Assembly (NCBI RefSeq): GCF_900115715.1
Contig: NZ_FOXM01000009.1
Span: 62,001-126,000, forward strand
DNA from: Geopseudomonas sagittaria
GTDB lineage: Bacteria; Pseudomonadota; Gammaproteobacteria; Pseudomonadales; Pseudomonadaceae
Direction: 5' to 3'
DNA length: 64,000 bases
Shown here one piece after another: positions 1-8,840 of this stretch; within the stretch, counting starts at the first letter, position 1, and each line of letters starts with the position of its first letter. The notes beneath the pieces were generated by a model. That model was not told the DNA's origin. It saw only the letters and a list, made by a program, of their open reading frames with translations, and ran no database searches. The position numbers were made by a program, and so were the translations under genes.

Positions 1-782
1 ACGCGCAGCTCGATGCCGGCGTCGGTACGGCGGGCCACGCCCAGATGCTTGATGCGGTAGCCCAGCGCCTCGGCGTAGTTGACGTCGGCGGTGGTCAGCG
101 CCGTGATGCCTTCGGTGTAGGCCTTGTCGAACTGCAGCGGGATGCCGAAGGCGATGGAAGCGAGGATGGTCAGCTTGTGCGCGGCGTCGATGCCCTCGAC
201 GTCGAAGGTCGGATCGGCCTCGGCATAGCCCAGCGCCTGGGCTTCCTTGAGGACGTCCTCGAAGGCGCGGCCCTTCTCGCGCATCTCGGTGAGGATGAAG
301 TTGCCGGTGCCGTTGATGATGCCGGCCAGCCAGTTGATGCGGTTGCCGGCCAGGCCCTCGCGGATCGCCTTGATCACCGGGATACCGCCGGCCACCGCCG
401 CTTCGAAGGCGACGATGACGCCCTTCTCGCGGGCCTTGGCGAAGATCTCGTTGCCGTGCACGGCGATCAGCGCCTTGTTGGCGGTGACCACGTGCTTGCC
501 GTTCTCGATGGCCTTGAGCACCAGCTCGCGGGCCACGGTGTAGCCGCCGATCAGTTCGATGACGATGTCGATTTCCGGGTTGCAGGCCACCTCGAACACG
601 TCACCGGTGATGGGGGTACCGGTGGTATCGCATTGCGGGTTGGCGTCACGCGCGGCAATCTGCGCCACTTCGATGCCGCGCCCGGCACGGCGGGCAATCT
701 CCTCGGCATTGCGCTTGAGCACATTGAAGGTGCCGCCACCGACGGTTCCCAACCCACAGATACCTACTTTGACCGGTTTCAC
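1..782 (-). CDS. hom: Homoserine dehydrogenase, N-terminal part (runs off left edge)
   Basis: This gene encodes homoserine dehydrogenase, which reduces aspartate semialdehyde to homoserine on the way to threonine and methionine. About 260 codons are visible, and the end of the catalytic domain and the expected ACT domain lie outside the window. The N-terminus has a Rossmann motif GLGTVGGGT near residue 10. It is followed by the family segments HVVTANKALIA and NGTGNF and an EADPTFDVEG stretch. The start is the GTG at 780-782, because homology begins there and a GGGG tract lies about 10 bases upstream. There is no ATG at that point. dsbC lies just upstream on the same strand, as in other pseudomonads. 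Confidence 0.95.
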   Translation of the reverse strand, partial: MKPVKVGICGLGTVGGGTFNVLKRNAEEIARRAGRGIEVAQIAARDANPQCDTTGTPITGDVFEVACNPEIDIVIELIGGYTVARELVLKAIENGKHVVTANKALIAVHGNEIFAKAREKGVIVAFEAAVAGGIPVIKAIREGLAGNRINWLAGIINGTGNFILTEMREKGRAFEDVLKEAQALGYAEADPTFDVEGIDAAHKLTILASIAFGIPLQFDKAYTEGITALTTADVNYAEALGYRIKHLGVARRTDAGIELR

Positions 783-891
783 TCTGAATTCCCCATCATC
801 ACAACACAGAACGGCCGGACATGCCGGCCGATGAAAAGATCAGCACATTACGAAGCGCTTGATTGTTAGTCAATCGGCAGCTGCCCGCCGC

Positions 892-1626
892 TCACTTCGC
901 CGCCAGCGCCGCCTCGGCCAGCTGTGGTGCCGGCTGGTAGCCGGGGATCATCTGGCCATTGGCCAGCACGATGGCCGGGGTGCCCTGCACGCCGATCATC
1001 TGGCCGAGCTGGTACTGCTTGGCCACCGGATTCTCGCACTGCGCCGCCGGCACATCCTTGCGCGCCTTGGCCAGGTTCATGGCTTCACGCGGATCCTTGG
1101 CGCACCACACGCTGACCAGGGTGTTGTAGCCGTGGCTGCCGGCACCCTGGCGCGGGAAGGCGACGTAGCGCACCTCGACACCGCGACGGTTGAGCTCGGC
1201 CACCTCGCTGTGCAGCTTCTGGCAGTAGCCACAGTCGGTGTCGGTGAACACGGTGATGTGGGTCTTCTGCGCGGCCTTGGCGTCGGCCGGGAACACCACC
1301 ATCTCCTTGCTCGGAATGGCGTTGATCACCTTGGCCACGCCTTGGCTCTCGGCCTGCTCGGTGAGGTTGACGGTCTTGCCGTCCTTGATCTGGAACAGGA
1401 AGCCCTGCAGGACGAACTGCGCGTCGGCGCTGGTGTACAGCAGGCGGCCGCCCTTGAGCTGCACCTGATACAGACCGGGCATCGGGCTTTCGCTGATCGC
1501 CTCGATCGGCAGGTCCGGCTGCAGCGCCTTGAGGGCCTGGCGGATCGCCTGGTCCGGGTCGGCGGCCAGGGCGATGGAGCTGGCCAGGCCGAAGGCGGCG
1601 GCAGCGAGGAAACGGGACAGACGCAT
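892..1626 (-). CDS. dsbC: Periplasmic thiol:disulfide interchange protein DsbC
   Basis: The 244-residue product is a DsbC-type disulfide isomerase that rearranges wrong disulfides in the periplasm. A signal peptide covers about residues 1-21 (hydrophobic LAAAAFGLASSIALAA). An N-terminal dimerisation domain follows, then a thioredoxin domain with the CGYC active site at residues 132-135. A second cysteine pair lies in the SVWC...QCENP region. I chose the ATG at 1624-1626 because an AAGGAGT ribosome binding site precedes it and the longer reading frame would put residues ahead of the signal peptide. It lies between xerD and hom on one strand, a common Pseudomonas arrangement. Confidence 0.95.
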   Translation of the reverse strand: MRLSRFLAAAAFGLASSIALAADPDQAIRQALKALQPDLPIEAISESPMPGLYQVQLKGGRLLYTSADAQFVLQGFLFQIKDGKTVNLTEQAESQGVAKVINAIPSKEMVVFPADAKAAQKTHITVFTDTDCGYCQKLHSEVAELNRRGVEVRYVAFPRQGAGSHGYNTLVSVWCAKDPREAMNLAKARKDVPAAQCENPVAKQYQLGQMIGVQGTPAIVLANGQMIPGYQPAPQLAEAALAAK

Positions 1627-1722
1627 GGAAACTCCTTGAGCGCGAGGAAGCGGCTTTAACAATGGATAAAGCCTAACATACCCACCCGCCGCCACTGCTG
1701 CAGCGGCGCACAGGGCCGACGA

Positions 1723-2619
1723 TCAGCCGCGCGGATGGTGCTCGGCGTGCAGCGCCTGCAGGCGGGCGCGCGCCACGTGGGTGTAGATCTGCGTGGTCGA
1801 CAGGTCGCGGTGGCCGAGCAGCATCTGCACCACGCGCAGGTCGGCGCCGTGGTTGAGCAGGTGGGTGGCGAAGGCGTGGCGCAGGGTGTGCGGCGACAGC
1901 GGCTTGTCGATGCCGGCGGTCCGCGTGTGCAGCTTGATGCGGTGCCAGAAGGTCTGCCGGGTCATCTGCTCGCCGCGCAGGCTGGGAAACAGCACGTCGC
2001 TGGGCTTGCCGATCAGCAGCTCGCCGCGTGCCTCGCGCAGGTAGCGCAGCAGCCAGTCGACGGCCTCCTCGCCGAGCGGCACCAGGCGCTCGCGGGCGCC
2101 CTTGCCGAACACCCGCACCACGCCCTGGCGCAGATTGACCTGCTCGAGGGTCAGGCCGACCAGCTCGCTGACCCGCAGGCCGCAGGCGTAGAGCACCTCG
2201 AGCATGGCGCGGTCGCGCAGGCCGAGCGCCTCGTCGGTGTCCGGCGCGGCCAGCAGCGCCTCGACCTCCGCCTCGCTGAGGGTGTGCGGCACCGCCCGCG
2301 ACTGTCGCGGCAGGGCGACCAGCAGGGTCGGATCCTCGGCGATGAAGTCCTCGAGCATGCAGTAATGGTAGAAGCCGCGCAGGCAGGACATCAGCCGCGC
2401 CGTGGAGCGGGCGTGGTAGCCATGGTCCAGGCGCCAGGCCAGGTGCTCGAGAATCAGCTCGCGATCGACCCGCTCGAGGTCGAAGCCGCGCTCCACCAGC
2501 CAGTCGCGAAACAGCGCCAGGTCGGTGCCGTAGGCCAGGCGGGTATGCCGGGACAGGCCCTTTTCCAGCCAGAGGGATTCGAGGAAGCGTTCGACCAGAG
2601 GATGACTGACGGCAGACAT
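1723..2619 (-). CDS. xerD: Site-specific tyrosine recombinase XerD
   Basis: The 298-residue product is XerD, which with XerC resolves chromosome dimers at dif under FtsK control. The N-terminal SAM-like core-binding domain covers about residues 1-90 and the catalytic domain covers 110-290. The full catalytic set is visible: R149 in CGLRVSEL, K173, H244 and R247 in HTLRHAF, H270 in LLGHRDL, and Y279 in the TQIYTH motif. The length is exactly that expected of XerD. The start at 2617-2619 excludes an upstream extension with no family resemblance. dsbC follows on the same strand. Confidence 0.96.
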   Translation of the reverse strand: MSAVSHPLVERFLESLWLEKGLSRHTRLAYGTDLALFRDWLVERGFDLERVDRELILEHLAWRLDHGYHARSTARLMSCLRGFYHYCMLEDFIAEDPTLLVALPRQSRAVPHTLSEAEVEALLAAPDTDEALGLRDRAMLEVLYACGLRVSELVGLTLEQVNLRQGVVRVFGKGARERLVPLGEEAVDWLLRYLREARGELLIGKPSDVLFPSLRGEQMTRQTFWHRIKLHTRTAGIDKPLSPHTLRHAFATHLLNHGADLRVVQMLLGHRDLSTTQIYTHVARARLQALHAEHHPRG

Positions 2620-2700
2620 GGGCAATACGACCGGCCAAAAGGCGCAGTCTGGCAGAGCCCGGCCAGCCCGGTCCACTGGCGCAGACCGGGCCGCCACCAC

Positions 2701-3690
2701 TCAGCAAGCCGGGCGCAGACTGCCGACACCCGGGCGGAAATACAGCCGGTCGCCGCGCTGCAGGCCGACCAGGCTGGCATGGCTCTTCACCACCTCGGCC
2801 TCGATCGGCTCGCCCTGCCCCTCGACCTTGAGGGTCACCCGGGTGATCGCGCCGAGCGGGCGGATGTCGCGCACCTCGCCACCGCGGTGCTCGGCCAGCG
2901 GCTCGCGCGACAGCGACACCTCGTGGGGGCGGAACAGGATGTGCCCCTCCTCGCCCAGGTGCAGGCGGTTGGCGTCGCCGAGGAAGTGGTAGACGAAGTC
3001 GCTGGCCGGCTGCTCGTAGACCTCGCCCGGCGAGCCGATCTGCTCGACCACGCCCTTGTTCATCACCACGATGCGGTCGGCGACCTCCATCGCCTCTTCC
3101 TGGTCGTGGGTGACGAACACGCTGGTCAGGTTGATCTCCTCGTGCAGGCGCGCCAGCCAGCGGCGCAGCTCCTTGCGCACCTTGGCGTCGAGGGCGCCGA
3201 ACGGCTCGTCGAGGAGGAGGATCTTCGGCTCCACCGCCAGCGCGCGGGCCAGGGCGATGCGCTGGCGCTGGCCGCCGGACAGCTGCTCGGGGTAGCGGTC
3301 GGCCAGCCAGTCGAGCTGCACCATGCCGAGCAGCTCGTGGACCTTGGCGGCGATCTGCGTCTCGCTCGGCCGCTCGCGCTTGGGCTTCATGCGCAGGCCG
3401 AAGGCGACGTTGTCGAACACCGTCATGTGGCGGAACAGCGCGTAGTGCTGGAACACGAAGCCGACGTTACGGTCGCGCACGTCGTGGCCGGAGACGTCCT
3501 CGCCGTGAAAGGCGATGCTGCCCGCGTCCGGGCTTTCCAGACCGGCGATGATGCGCAGCAGGGTGGTCTTGCCGCAGCCGGACGGACCGAGCAGGGCCAC
3601 CAGCTCGCCGCTGCGGATGTCCAGGTTGATGTCGTTGAGGGCCTGGAAGGCGCCGAAGCGCTTGCTGACGTTGCGGATCTCGATACTCAT
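2701..3690 (-). CDS. cysA: Sulfate/thiosulfate ABC transporter ATP-binding protein CysA
   Basis: This is the 329-residue ATPase of the sulfate/thiosulfate importer. Walker A (GPSGCGKTT) lies at residues 35-43, the signature LSGGQRQR near residue 135 and Walker B LLLDEP near 158. An H-loop TDQEEA-type segment ([12 protein letters not shown]) follows. The last 90 residues form the regulatory TOBE-type domain, with a LFRPHEVSL segment. It is the last gene of a cysT-cysW-cysA run with gaps of 3 to 13 bases, so it is presumably cotranscribed. A GC-rich hairpin at 2666-2691 follows the stop codon but has no T-tract. Confidence 0.96.
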   Translation of the reverse strand: MSIEIRNVSKRFGAFQALNDINLDIRSGELVALLGPSGCGKTTLLRIIAGLESPDAGSIAFHGEDVSGHDVRDRNVGFVFQHYALFRHMTVFDNVAFGLRMKPKRERPSETQIAAKVHELLGMVQLDWLADRYPEQLSGGQRQRIALARALAVEPKILLLDEPFGALDAKVRKELRRWLARLHEEINLTSVFVTHDQEEAMEVADRIVVMNKGVVEQIGSPGEVYEQPASDFVYHFLGDANRLHLGEEGHILFRPHEVSLSREPLAEHRGGEVRDIRPLGAITRVTLKVEGQGEPIEAEVVKSHASLVGLQRGDRLYFRPGVGSLRPAC

Positions 3691-3693
3691 GGC

Positions 3694-4569
3694 TTATTCC
3701 TCGGCAGCATTCGACTGGAGGCGCGCCAAGCGGGCCTCGCTCCACTGCTTGAGCAGAAGGATGAACAGCGCCAGCGCCAGCAGCAGGCTGGCGACGCTGA
3801 AGGCGGCGACGTGGTTGTACTCGTTGTAGAGAATCTCGACATGCAGCGGCAGGGTGTTGGTGTAGCCGCGGATGTGCCCGGAGACCACCGACACCGCACC
3901 GAACTCGCCCATCGCCCGCGCGGTGCACAGCACCACGCCGTAGATCAGGCCCCACTTGATGTTCGGCAGGGTGACGTGCCAGAACATCTGCCAGCCACTG
4001 GCGCCGAGCAGGCGCGCGGCCTCCTCTTCCTGGGTGCCCTGCTCCTGCATCAGCGGGATCAGCTCGCGGGCGACGAAGGGCACGGTGACGAACAGGGTGG
4101 CCAGGACGATGCCGGGCACGGCGAAGACGATCTGGATGTCACGGTCCTGCAGCCACTCGCCGAAGAAGCCCTGGGCGCCGAACAGCAGCACGTAGATCAG
4201 ACCGGCGATCACCGGCGACACCGAGAACGGCAGGTCGATCAGGGTGACCAAGAGGCTCTTGCCGCGGAACTCGTACTTGCTCACGCACCAGGCGGCGGCC
4301 ACGCCGAACACCAGGTTGAGCGGCACCGAGATGGCCACGGCGAGCAGGGTCAGCTTGAGCGCGGCAATGGCGTCCGGCTCGAGGATGGCGGTGAAGAACA
4401 CGCCGAGGCCCTGCTTGAGTGCCTCGCTCAGCACTATATATAGAGGCAGCAGCAGGAACAGGGCGAACACCAGCCAGGCGCCGACGATCAGCAGCTGGCG
4501 GCCCAGCGCGTGGCCGCGGCGGGCGGCATTGGCGGAGGCATTGGCGGAGGCAGCGGTTAGGGATGACAT
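3694..4569 (-). CDS. cysW: Sulfate ABC transporter permease CysW
   Basis: The 291-residue product is one of the two inner-membrane permeases of the sulfate importer. It has about six hydrophobic segments starting at residue 25 and the EAA-type cytoplasmic loop ([22 protein letters not shown]) that contacts CysA. A polar, alanine-rich N-terminal stretch of about 20 residues precedes the first segment. It sits between cysT (13 bases upstream) and cysA (3 bases downstream). The partner permease has the same overall architecture, consistent with a CysT-CysW heterodimer. Confidence 0.95.
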   Translation of the reverse strand: MSSLTAASANASANAARRGHALGRQLLIVGAWLVFALFLLLPLYIVLSEALKQGLGVFFTAILEPDAIAALKLTLLAVAISVPLNLVFGVAAAWCVSKYEFRGKSLLVTLIDLPFSVSPVIAGLIYVLLFGAQGFFGEWLQDRDIQIVFAVPGIVLATLFVTVPFVARELIPLMQEQGTQEEEAARLLGASGWQMFWHVTLPNIKWGLIYGVVLCTARAMGEFGAVSVVSGHIRGYTNTLPLHVEILYNEYNHVAAFSVASLLLALALFILLLKQWSEARLARLQSNAAEE

Positions 4570-4582
4570 GACGGCTTCCTCC

Positions 4583-5401
4583 TCAGGGGGTTTCGATGCG
4601 GCGCTGCAGCAGGTTGACCAGCAGCAGCAGGACGAAGGACACCACCAGCATCAGCACGCCGATGGCGGTGGCGCCGGTGTAGTCGTACTGGTCGAGCTTG
4701 ACCATGATCAGCAGCGGCAGGATCTCGGTCTTCATCGGCATGTTGCCGGCGATGAAGATCACCGAGCCGTATTCGCCGACGCCGCGGGCGAAGGCCAGCG
4801 CAAAGCCGGTCAGCCAGGCCGGCAGCAGCGCCGGCAGCAGCACGTGGCGGAACACCTGCAGCGGCCTGGCGCCCAGGCAGGCGGCGGCCTCCTCGACCTC
4901 GCGCGGAATGTCGGCCAGCACCGGCTGCACCGTGCGCACCACGAACGGCAGGGTCACGAAGGTCAGCGCCAGGGTGATGCCCAGCGGGGTGTAGGCGATC
5001 TTGACACCGAGATCGCTGGCGAACTGACCGACCAGCCCGCTCGGCGCGTACAGCGCGGTCAGGGCGATGCCGGCCACCGCGGTGGGCAGGGCGAACGGCA
5101 GGTCGATCATCGCATCGATGATCTTGCGCCCGGGAAAGGTGTAGCGCACCAGCACCCAGGCCAGCAGGGTGCCGATCAGACCATTGATCAGCGCGGCGAA
5201 GAAGGCGGTGGCGAAGCTCAGCTTGAGCGCGGCCAGCACCCGCGGGGCGCTGACGATGGCCCAGAACTCGCTCCAGGTGAGTTGTGCGGCATGCACGAAC
5301 ATGGCGCCCAGCGGAATCAGCACCAACAGGCCGAGATACACCAGGGTGTAGCCCAGCGTCAGCCCGAAGCCGGGTATGACGGGGGAAGTGCGGCGGGACA
5401 T
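4583..5401 (-). CDS. cysT: Sulfate ABC transporter permease CysT
   Basis: The 272-residue product is the CysT (CysU) permease of the sulfate importer. It has six predicted membrane segments, with the EAA loop around [23 protein letters not shown]. It is the first permease gene after sbp. A clear intrinsic-terminator-like hairpin lies between sbp and this gene (5453-5481), so permease mRNA is probably less abundant than sbp mRNA. A GCGAGGA sequence just upstream serves as ribosome binding site. Confidence 0.95.
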   Translation of the reverse strand: MSRRTSPVIPGFGLTLGYTLVYLGLLVLIPLGAMFVHAAQLTWSEFWAIVSAPRVLAALKLSFATAFFAALINGLIGTLLAWVLVRYTFPGRKIIDAMIDLPFALPTAVAGIALTALYAPSGLVGQFASDLGVKIAYTPLGITLALTFVTLPFVVRTVQPVLADIPREVEEAAACLGARPLQVFRHVLLPALLPAWLTGFALAFARGVGEYGSVIFIAGNMPMKTEILPLLIMVKLDQYDYTGATAIGVLMLVVSFVLLLLVNLLQRRIETP

Positions 5402-5452
5402 GGATTCCTCGCAAGGTTGCTGGCCCGGAGGCCATCCGGGTTGGGAACAGTC

Positions 5453-5481
5453 AAAAATCCCCGGTGCCCGGCACCGGGGGT
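5453..5481 (-). terminator. Intrinsic terminator/attenuator between sbp and cysT
   Basis: On the minus strand the sequence forms a hairpin with arms CCCCGGTGCC and CACCGGGGAT, followed at once by TTTTT. It lies right after the sbp stop codon and before cysT in the same direction. It would let binding protein be made in excess over the permease while allowing readthrough. Confidence 0.75.
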
Positions 5482-5499
5482 TCGCTCAACAGGCTGCGC

Positions 5500-6498
5500 T
5501 CACTGCACCTGGTAGATCTGGTCGAACACCCCGCCATCGTTGAAGAACTTCGGCTGCGCGGTTTTCCAGCCGCCGAAATCCTTGTCGATGGTCACCAGCT
5601 TCAGCGCCGGGAACTGCTGGGCGAACTCAGCGGCCACCTTCTCGTTGCGCGGACGGTAGAAGTGCTTGGCGGCGATGCGCTGGCCCTCCGCGCTGTACAG
5701 GTGGTTCAGGTAGGCGGTGGCCACCTCACGGGTGCCCTTTCTGTCGACGTTCTTGTCGACCACCGCCACCGGCGGTTCGGCGAGGATCGACAGGCTGGGC
5801 GCGACGATCTCGAAGTTGTCGCCGCCCTCCTCCTTGAGCGCCAGGAACGCCTCGTTCTCCCAGGCCAGCAGCACGTCGCCGATGTGGTTGTTGACGAAGG
5901 TGATGGTCGAGCCACGCGCGCCGGTATCCAGTACCGGGACGTTCTTGTACAGCTGCTCGGTGAATTCCTTGGCCTTGGCCTCGCTGCCGTACTTCTGCTT
6001 GGCGAAGGCCCAGGCGGCGAGGAAGTTCCAGCGTGCGCCGCCGGAGGTCTTCGGGTTGGGGGTGATCACCTCGACGCCCGGCTTGACCAGGTCGTCCCAG
6101 TCCTTGATCTGCTTGGGATTGCCCTTGCGCACCAGGAACACGATGGTCGAGGTGTACGGGGTGCTGGCCTGCGGCAGGCGGCTCTGCCAGTCCTCGGGGA
6201 TCAGCTTGCCGAGCTTGTGCAGCTCGTCGATGTCACCGGCCAGGGCCAGGGTCACCACGTCGGCGCGCAGCCCGTCGATCACCGCACGGGCCTGCTTGCC
6301 CGAGCCGCCGTGGGACTGCTGGATGGTCAGCGCCTCGTGACCCTGGGCCTGCCAGTGCTGGTTGAACGCGGCGTTGAATTCGCTGTACAGCTCACGGGTC
6401 GGGTCGTAGGACACGTTGAGCAGGGTGGTCTGCGCCTGTACGGCGGCGCTGAAGGACAGGCCGGCGATGGCGGCCAGGGTGAAACGACGAATGGACAT
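5500..6498 (-). CDS. sbp: Periplasmic sulfate-binding protein
   Basis: The 332-residue product is a periplasmic sulfate-binding protein that feeds the CysTWA importer. A signal peptide ends near residue 22 (SAAVQAQ). Family segments are visible: [31 protein letters not shown] and the [17 protein letters not shown] region. The gene heads the sbp-cysT-cysW-cysA run and has a good ribosome binding site (AAGGAGC). A second paralogue of the same length lies at 11242-12240, so the organism has two sulfate-type binding proteins and only one permease set in view. Confidence 0.95.
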   Translation of the reverse strand: MSIRRFTLAAIAGLSFSAAVQAQTTLLNVSYDPTRELYSEFNAAFNQHWQAQGHEALTIQQSHGGSGKQARAVIDGLRADVVTLALAGDIDELHKLGKLIPEDWQSRLPQASTPYTSTIVFLVRKGNPKQIKDWDDLVKPGVEVITPNPKTSGGARWNFLAAWAFAKQKYGSEAKAKEFTEQLYKNVPVLDTGARGSTITFVNNHIGDVLLAWENEAFLALKEEGGDNFEIVAPSLSILAEPPVAVVDKNVDRKGTREVATAYLNHLYSAEGQRIAAKHFYRPRNEKVAAEFAQQFPALKLVTIDKDFGGWKTAQPKFFNDGGVFDQIYQVQ

Positions 6499-6699
6499 GC
6501 TGTTGCTCCTTGTACGTGCCGCTCTGGCACGTTGATCAATTCCGGGTGGTGAAGGTCTTGCTGAACTTCAGCGACACATTCGCCAGCAACAGCGGCGGTA
6601 GGGGTGCGTGCTCATGGCTGTGCTCGTGCTCATCTTGTTGTGGCTATGGCTCGGGGTCATGCTCACGCCCTCTGGAGGTCCAGTCGGGCCTGGCTGGAA
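6499..6699. other. sbp-oscA spacer with His-rich coding remnant
   Basis: This spacer holds the sbp ribosome binding site and a short hairpin (CGTGCC/GGCACG, about 6516-6531). A minus-strand frame reads DEHEHSHEHAPLPPLL followed by [16 protein letters not shown] and a stop. The upstream part of that frame is broken by a TAG. It looks like a decayed histidine-rich or beta-barrel C-terminus, but no intact gene can be supported. Confidence 0.3.
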
Positions 6700-6885
6700 T
6701 CAGGCCGGCTTGCTGCCGGTCGGCGACTGCAGACGGAATTTTTCCTTGCGCTCGATCTGCACCACCTGGCCGTTGTGCACGGTGATTTCCACCGCGCCGT
6801 AACGCAGGCCATTGAGGGCATTGTGGATCTCGCGCAACAGGCCGGCTTCATCCTGTCCGGCAACACTGCGTAGGTTGGCGCTCAT
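6700..6885 (-). CDS. oscA: Small sulfur-starvation protein OscA (DUF2292 family)
   Basis: The 61-residue product resembles OscA of Pseudomonas, a small YezD/DUF2292-type protein known to be needed for organosulfur use during sulfur limitation and chromate stress. The body fits that family: LREIHNALNGLRYGAVEITVHNGQVVQIERKEKFRL. I start at the second in-frame ATG (6883-6885), preceded by AAGGAGCAT, and not at the upstream one. It lies directly upstream of sbp on the same strand, and an AT-rich regulatory spacer lies upstream of it. Its molecular function is not established. Confidence 0.88.
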   Translation of the reverse strand: MSANLRSVAGQDEAGLLREIHNALNGLRYGAVEITVHNGQVVQIERKEKFRLQSPTGSKPA

Positions 6886-6966
6886 GGAAATGCTCCTTGG
6901 AAAGGGTCCGCCGCACGACACGACACGACTCGCGGCGGCTGAGCGGATATTAGGCGTGCCACGGAT

Positions 6967-6991
6967 ATTCTTAAAAATACTGTTTAAGAAT
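6967..6991. promoter_or_regulatory. Inverted repeat in the oscA upstream AT-rich region
   Basis: The arms attcttaaa and tttaagaat are perfect inverse complements separated by 7 bases. The repeat lies in an AT-rich island between divergent oscA and the hydrolase gene. It is probably an operator or activator site for one or both; the protein bound is unknown. Confidence 0.5.
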
Positions 6992-6997
6992 TTTTAT

Positions 6998-7012
6998 ATT
7001 CCTTCAAGAAAT
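6998..7012. promoter_or_regulatory. Candidate sulfur-regulon box (ATTC-N7-AAAT)
   Basis: The 15-mer attccttcaagaaat resembles the ATTC-N7-GAAT boxes found at 9589 and 12296 in the other AT-rich spacers of the sulfur block. It contains a T-N11-A core typical of LysR-type sites. CysB is the obvious candidate, by inference only. Confidence 0.45.
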
Positions 7013-7152
7013 AACAAACCGACAGCCGTCCGCCATCCTCTCCTCAGCAACAAAAAACCAGAAAAGCATAAATAAATAATTTTTTATTACTTAACAGCCA
7101 TTTCTCTACTGCCTAGACTGCGCTGATCCACAGCCTGTACGAGGGCCGCTCC

Positions 7153-7734
7153 ATGCGCCGTCACGCCATCCACTACCTGATCCTGCCGGGCTGGCAAGGC
7201 TCGCCAAGCGAGCACTGGCAGAGCCACTGGCAGCGCAGCCTGCCGGATGCCAGTCGGGTCGAGCAGGCCGACTGGCTGCATCCGCAACGCGATGCCTGGG
7301 TCGCCCGCCTCGAGCGGCACATCGCCGCGGCTCCCGGCCGGCTGATCCTGGTGGCCCACAGCCTGGGCTGCATCACCCTCGCCCACTGGGCGGCGCAGGC
7401 CTCCCCGGCGCTGCTGGCCAAGGTACAGGGCGCCCTGCTGGTGGCACCGGCGGACGTCGAGCGCCCCGGCTGTCCCGAGGCGCTGCAGAACTTCGCGCCC
7501 ATGCCACGCAGCCTGCTGCCCTTCCCCAGCCTGCTGGTCGGCTCCGACAACGATGCGGCGGCAACTCCGGAGCGGGCGCTGCAGCTGGCCCGCCAGTGGG
7601 GCGCCGAGCCGGTACTGCTAAGCGGCGTCGGGCACATCAACGTCAAGTCCGGGCACTGCCAGTGGGAACAGGGTTTCGCCTACCTGTACCGCCTGCAGAC
7701 CCTGATCGAGCAACAGGCCCGGCAACGGGCCTGA
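7153..7734 (+). CDS. RBBP9/YdeN-type alpha/beta hydrolase
   Basis: The 193-residue product is a small serine hydrolase of the RBBP9/YdeN family. It begins with HYLILPGWQGSPSEHWQSHW, the family N-terminus. The nucleophile elbow AHSLGC has Ser70. The acid is probably an Asp in the GSDNDAAATPERA loop and the base is the His in GVGHINVKSG. It lacks a signal peptide, so it is cytoplasmic. Its substrate is unknown. It is divergent from oscA and followed 80 bases later by the sigma-54-activator-like gene, and the pair may share an operon and a role in sulfur metabolism. Confidence 0.85.
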   Translation: MRRHAIHYLILPGWQGSPSEHWQSHWQRSLPDASRVEQADWLHPQRDAWVARLERHIAAAPGRLILVAHSLGCITLAHWAAQASPALLAKVQGALLVAPADVERPGCPEALQNFAPMPRSLLPFPSLLVGSDNDAAATPERALQLARQWGAEPVLLSGVGHINVKSGHCQWEQGFAYLYRLQTLIEQQARQRA

Positions 7735-7814
7735 GCGCCTGCCGCTGACCTGCTGCGCGTCGGGCGCCGAATCTTTCTGAACGGCTGGAGTCCGGCTCCG
7801 GCCCGGAGCCAGCC

Positions 7815-8639
7815 ATGAGCCCGCATCACCCGCTGAACCAACCGATCCTCACCTTCGCCGACGCCGAGCGCAGCCCGTTGAGTATCCGCGCCAAGGCGCT
7901 GGTGTTCGTCGACCCGCGCTCGCAGCAACTGCATGACCAGGTCGAGCGCCTGGCCCCCGGCTACCAGCCGCTGCTGATCCGCGGCGAGACCGGCACCGGC
8001 AAGGAACTGCTGGCCAGGCACATCCACCGCTCGAGCGGCCGCCCAGGCCTGTTCGTCGCCCTCAACTGCGCCAGCCTCAGCGCGCAGCACGCCGAAGCCG
8101 AACTGTTCGGCCACGCCCCCGGCGTCTACAACGGCTCGTCCAGCAGTCGCGCCGGCTGGTTCGGCTCGGCCCACGGCGGCACCCTGTATCTGGACGAGAT
8201 CGGCGACCTGCCGCTGGCGTTGCAGCACAAGCTGCTGCGCGCCCTGGAAACCCGCGAGGTGCTGCGCGTCGGCGCCCGCGAGGCCAGCGCGGTGGACGTG
8301 CGCCTGGTCGCCGCCACCAGCTTTGACCTGTCCCGTGCGGCGGCGGTCGGCAAGTTCGACCAGCGTCTGTTCCACTACCTGACCGATGGCCGCCTGGAGC
8401 TACCGCCGCTGCGCGAGCGGCCGGGCGACATCCTGCCGATGGCCGGCTACTTTCTCGGCGTGCACGCCCAGCGCCTCAGCCTGCCGCCCCCCAGCCTGAG
8501 CCTGGCGGCCCAGCAACTGCTCGAAGGCTACAGCTGGCCGGGCAACACCCGCGAACTGGAAAGCGTCATCCACTTCGCCCTGCTGGTGTGCGGCAAGGTG
8601 ATCGAGGCGGAGCACCTCGAGCTGCTGCCCGGCAACTGA
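7815..8639 (+). CDS. Sigma-54 activator-like AAA+ ATPase without HTH domain
   Basis: The 274-residue product is the AAA+ core of a bacterial enhancer-binding protein. Walker A is GETGTGKE at residues 57-64, Walker B is GGTLYLDEIGDL at 121-132 and a LRERPGDI segment is near 200. Two parts are abnormal. The GAFTGA loop that contacts sigma-54 reads GVYNGS at 103-108. The protein also stops at the end of the C-terminal AAA lid (SWPGNTRELESVIHFALLV... LLPGN) with no Fis-type HTH. It has no recognisable sensory domain either. It may be a co-regulator, or a non-DNA-binding activator like HrpR/PspF relatives. It lies in the sulfur block next to the oscA locus. Confidence 0.85.
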   Translation: MSPHHPLNQPILTFADAERSPLSIRAKALVFVDPRSQQLHDQVERLAPGYQPLLIRGETGTGKELLARHIHRSSGRPGLFVALNCASLSAQHAEAELFGHAPGVYNGSSSSRAGWFGSAHGGTLYLDEIGDLPLALQHKLLRALETREVLRVGAREASAVDVRLVAATSFDLSRAAAVGKFDQRLFHYLTDGRLELPPLRERPGDILPMAGYFLGVHAQRLSLPPPSLSLAAQQLLEGYSWPGNTRELESVIHFALLVCGKVIEAEHLELLPGN

Positions 8640-8840
8640 GCGCGCACCTGCCGGCTAGCGGTTGCGCCGGTACGCACCCGGCGGCAGGCCGACGCCAGGC
8701 TGAAATGCGTGACAGGTCCGCTCAGCCGGGCTGTTCGTCCGCCTCTGTTCGATCTGCATGCAGAGCAAATGAGGCACTATGCCCGGCATGCTAGTGCGCC
8801 GCTGGCCACCTGATCCGGACCGCCCACCAAGGAGCCCCCC
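8640..8840. other. Spacer with possible AraC C-terminal remnant
   Basis: No intact gene is present. On the minus strand a frame ending at 8655 reads GVGLPPGAYRRNR and stops, which resembles the C-terminus of AraC-type regulators (GxxPGAYRR). Nothing upstream in that frame supports a full protein. The nitroreductase ribosome binding site AAGGAGC closes the spacer. Confidence 0.3.

Noticed and set aside
1735-4443. Long plus-strand open frame of about 900 codons opposite xerD, cysA and cysW
   Set aside because: It has no family features and is low-complexity Gln/Ala/His/Val. It is the antisense shadow of high-GC genes with stop-free complement.
6608-6802. Small plus-strand frame beginning MAVLVLILLWLWLG, which looks like a membrane peptide
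   Set aside because: It is opposite the His-rich minus-strand remnant and oscA, and the hydrophobic run is the complement of repeated CAC/GAG codons. No ribosome binding site precedes it.
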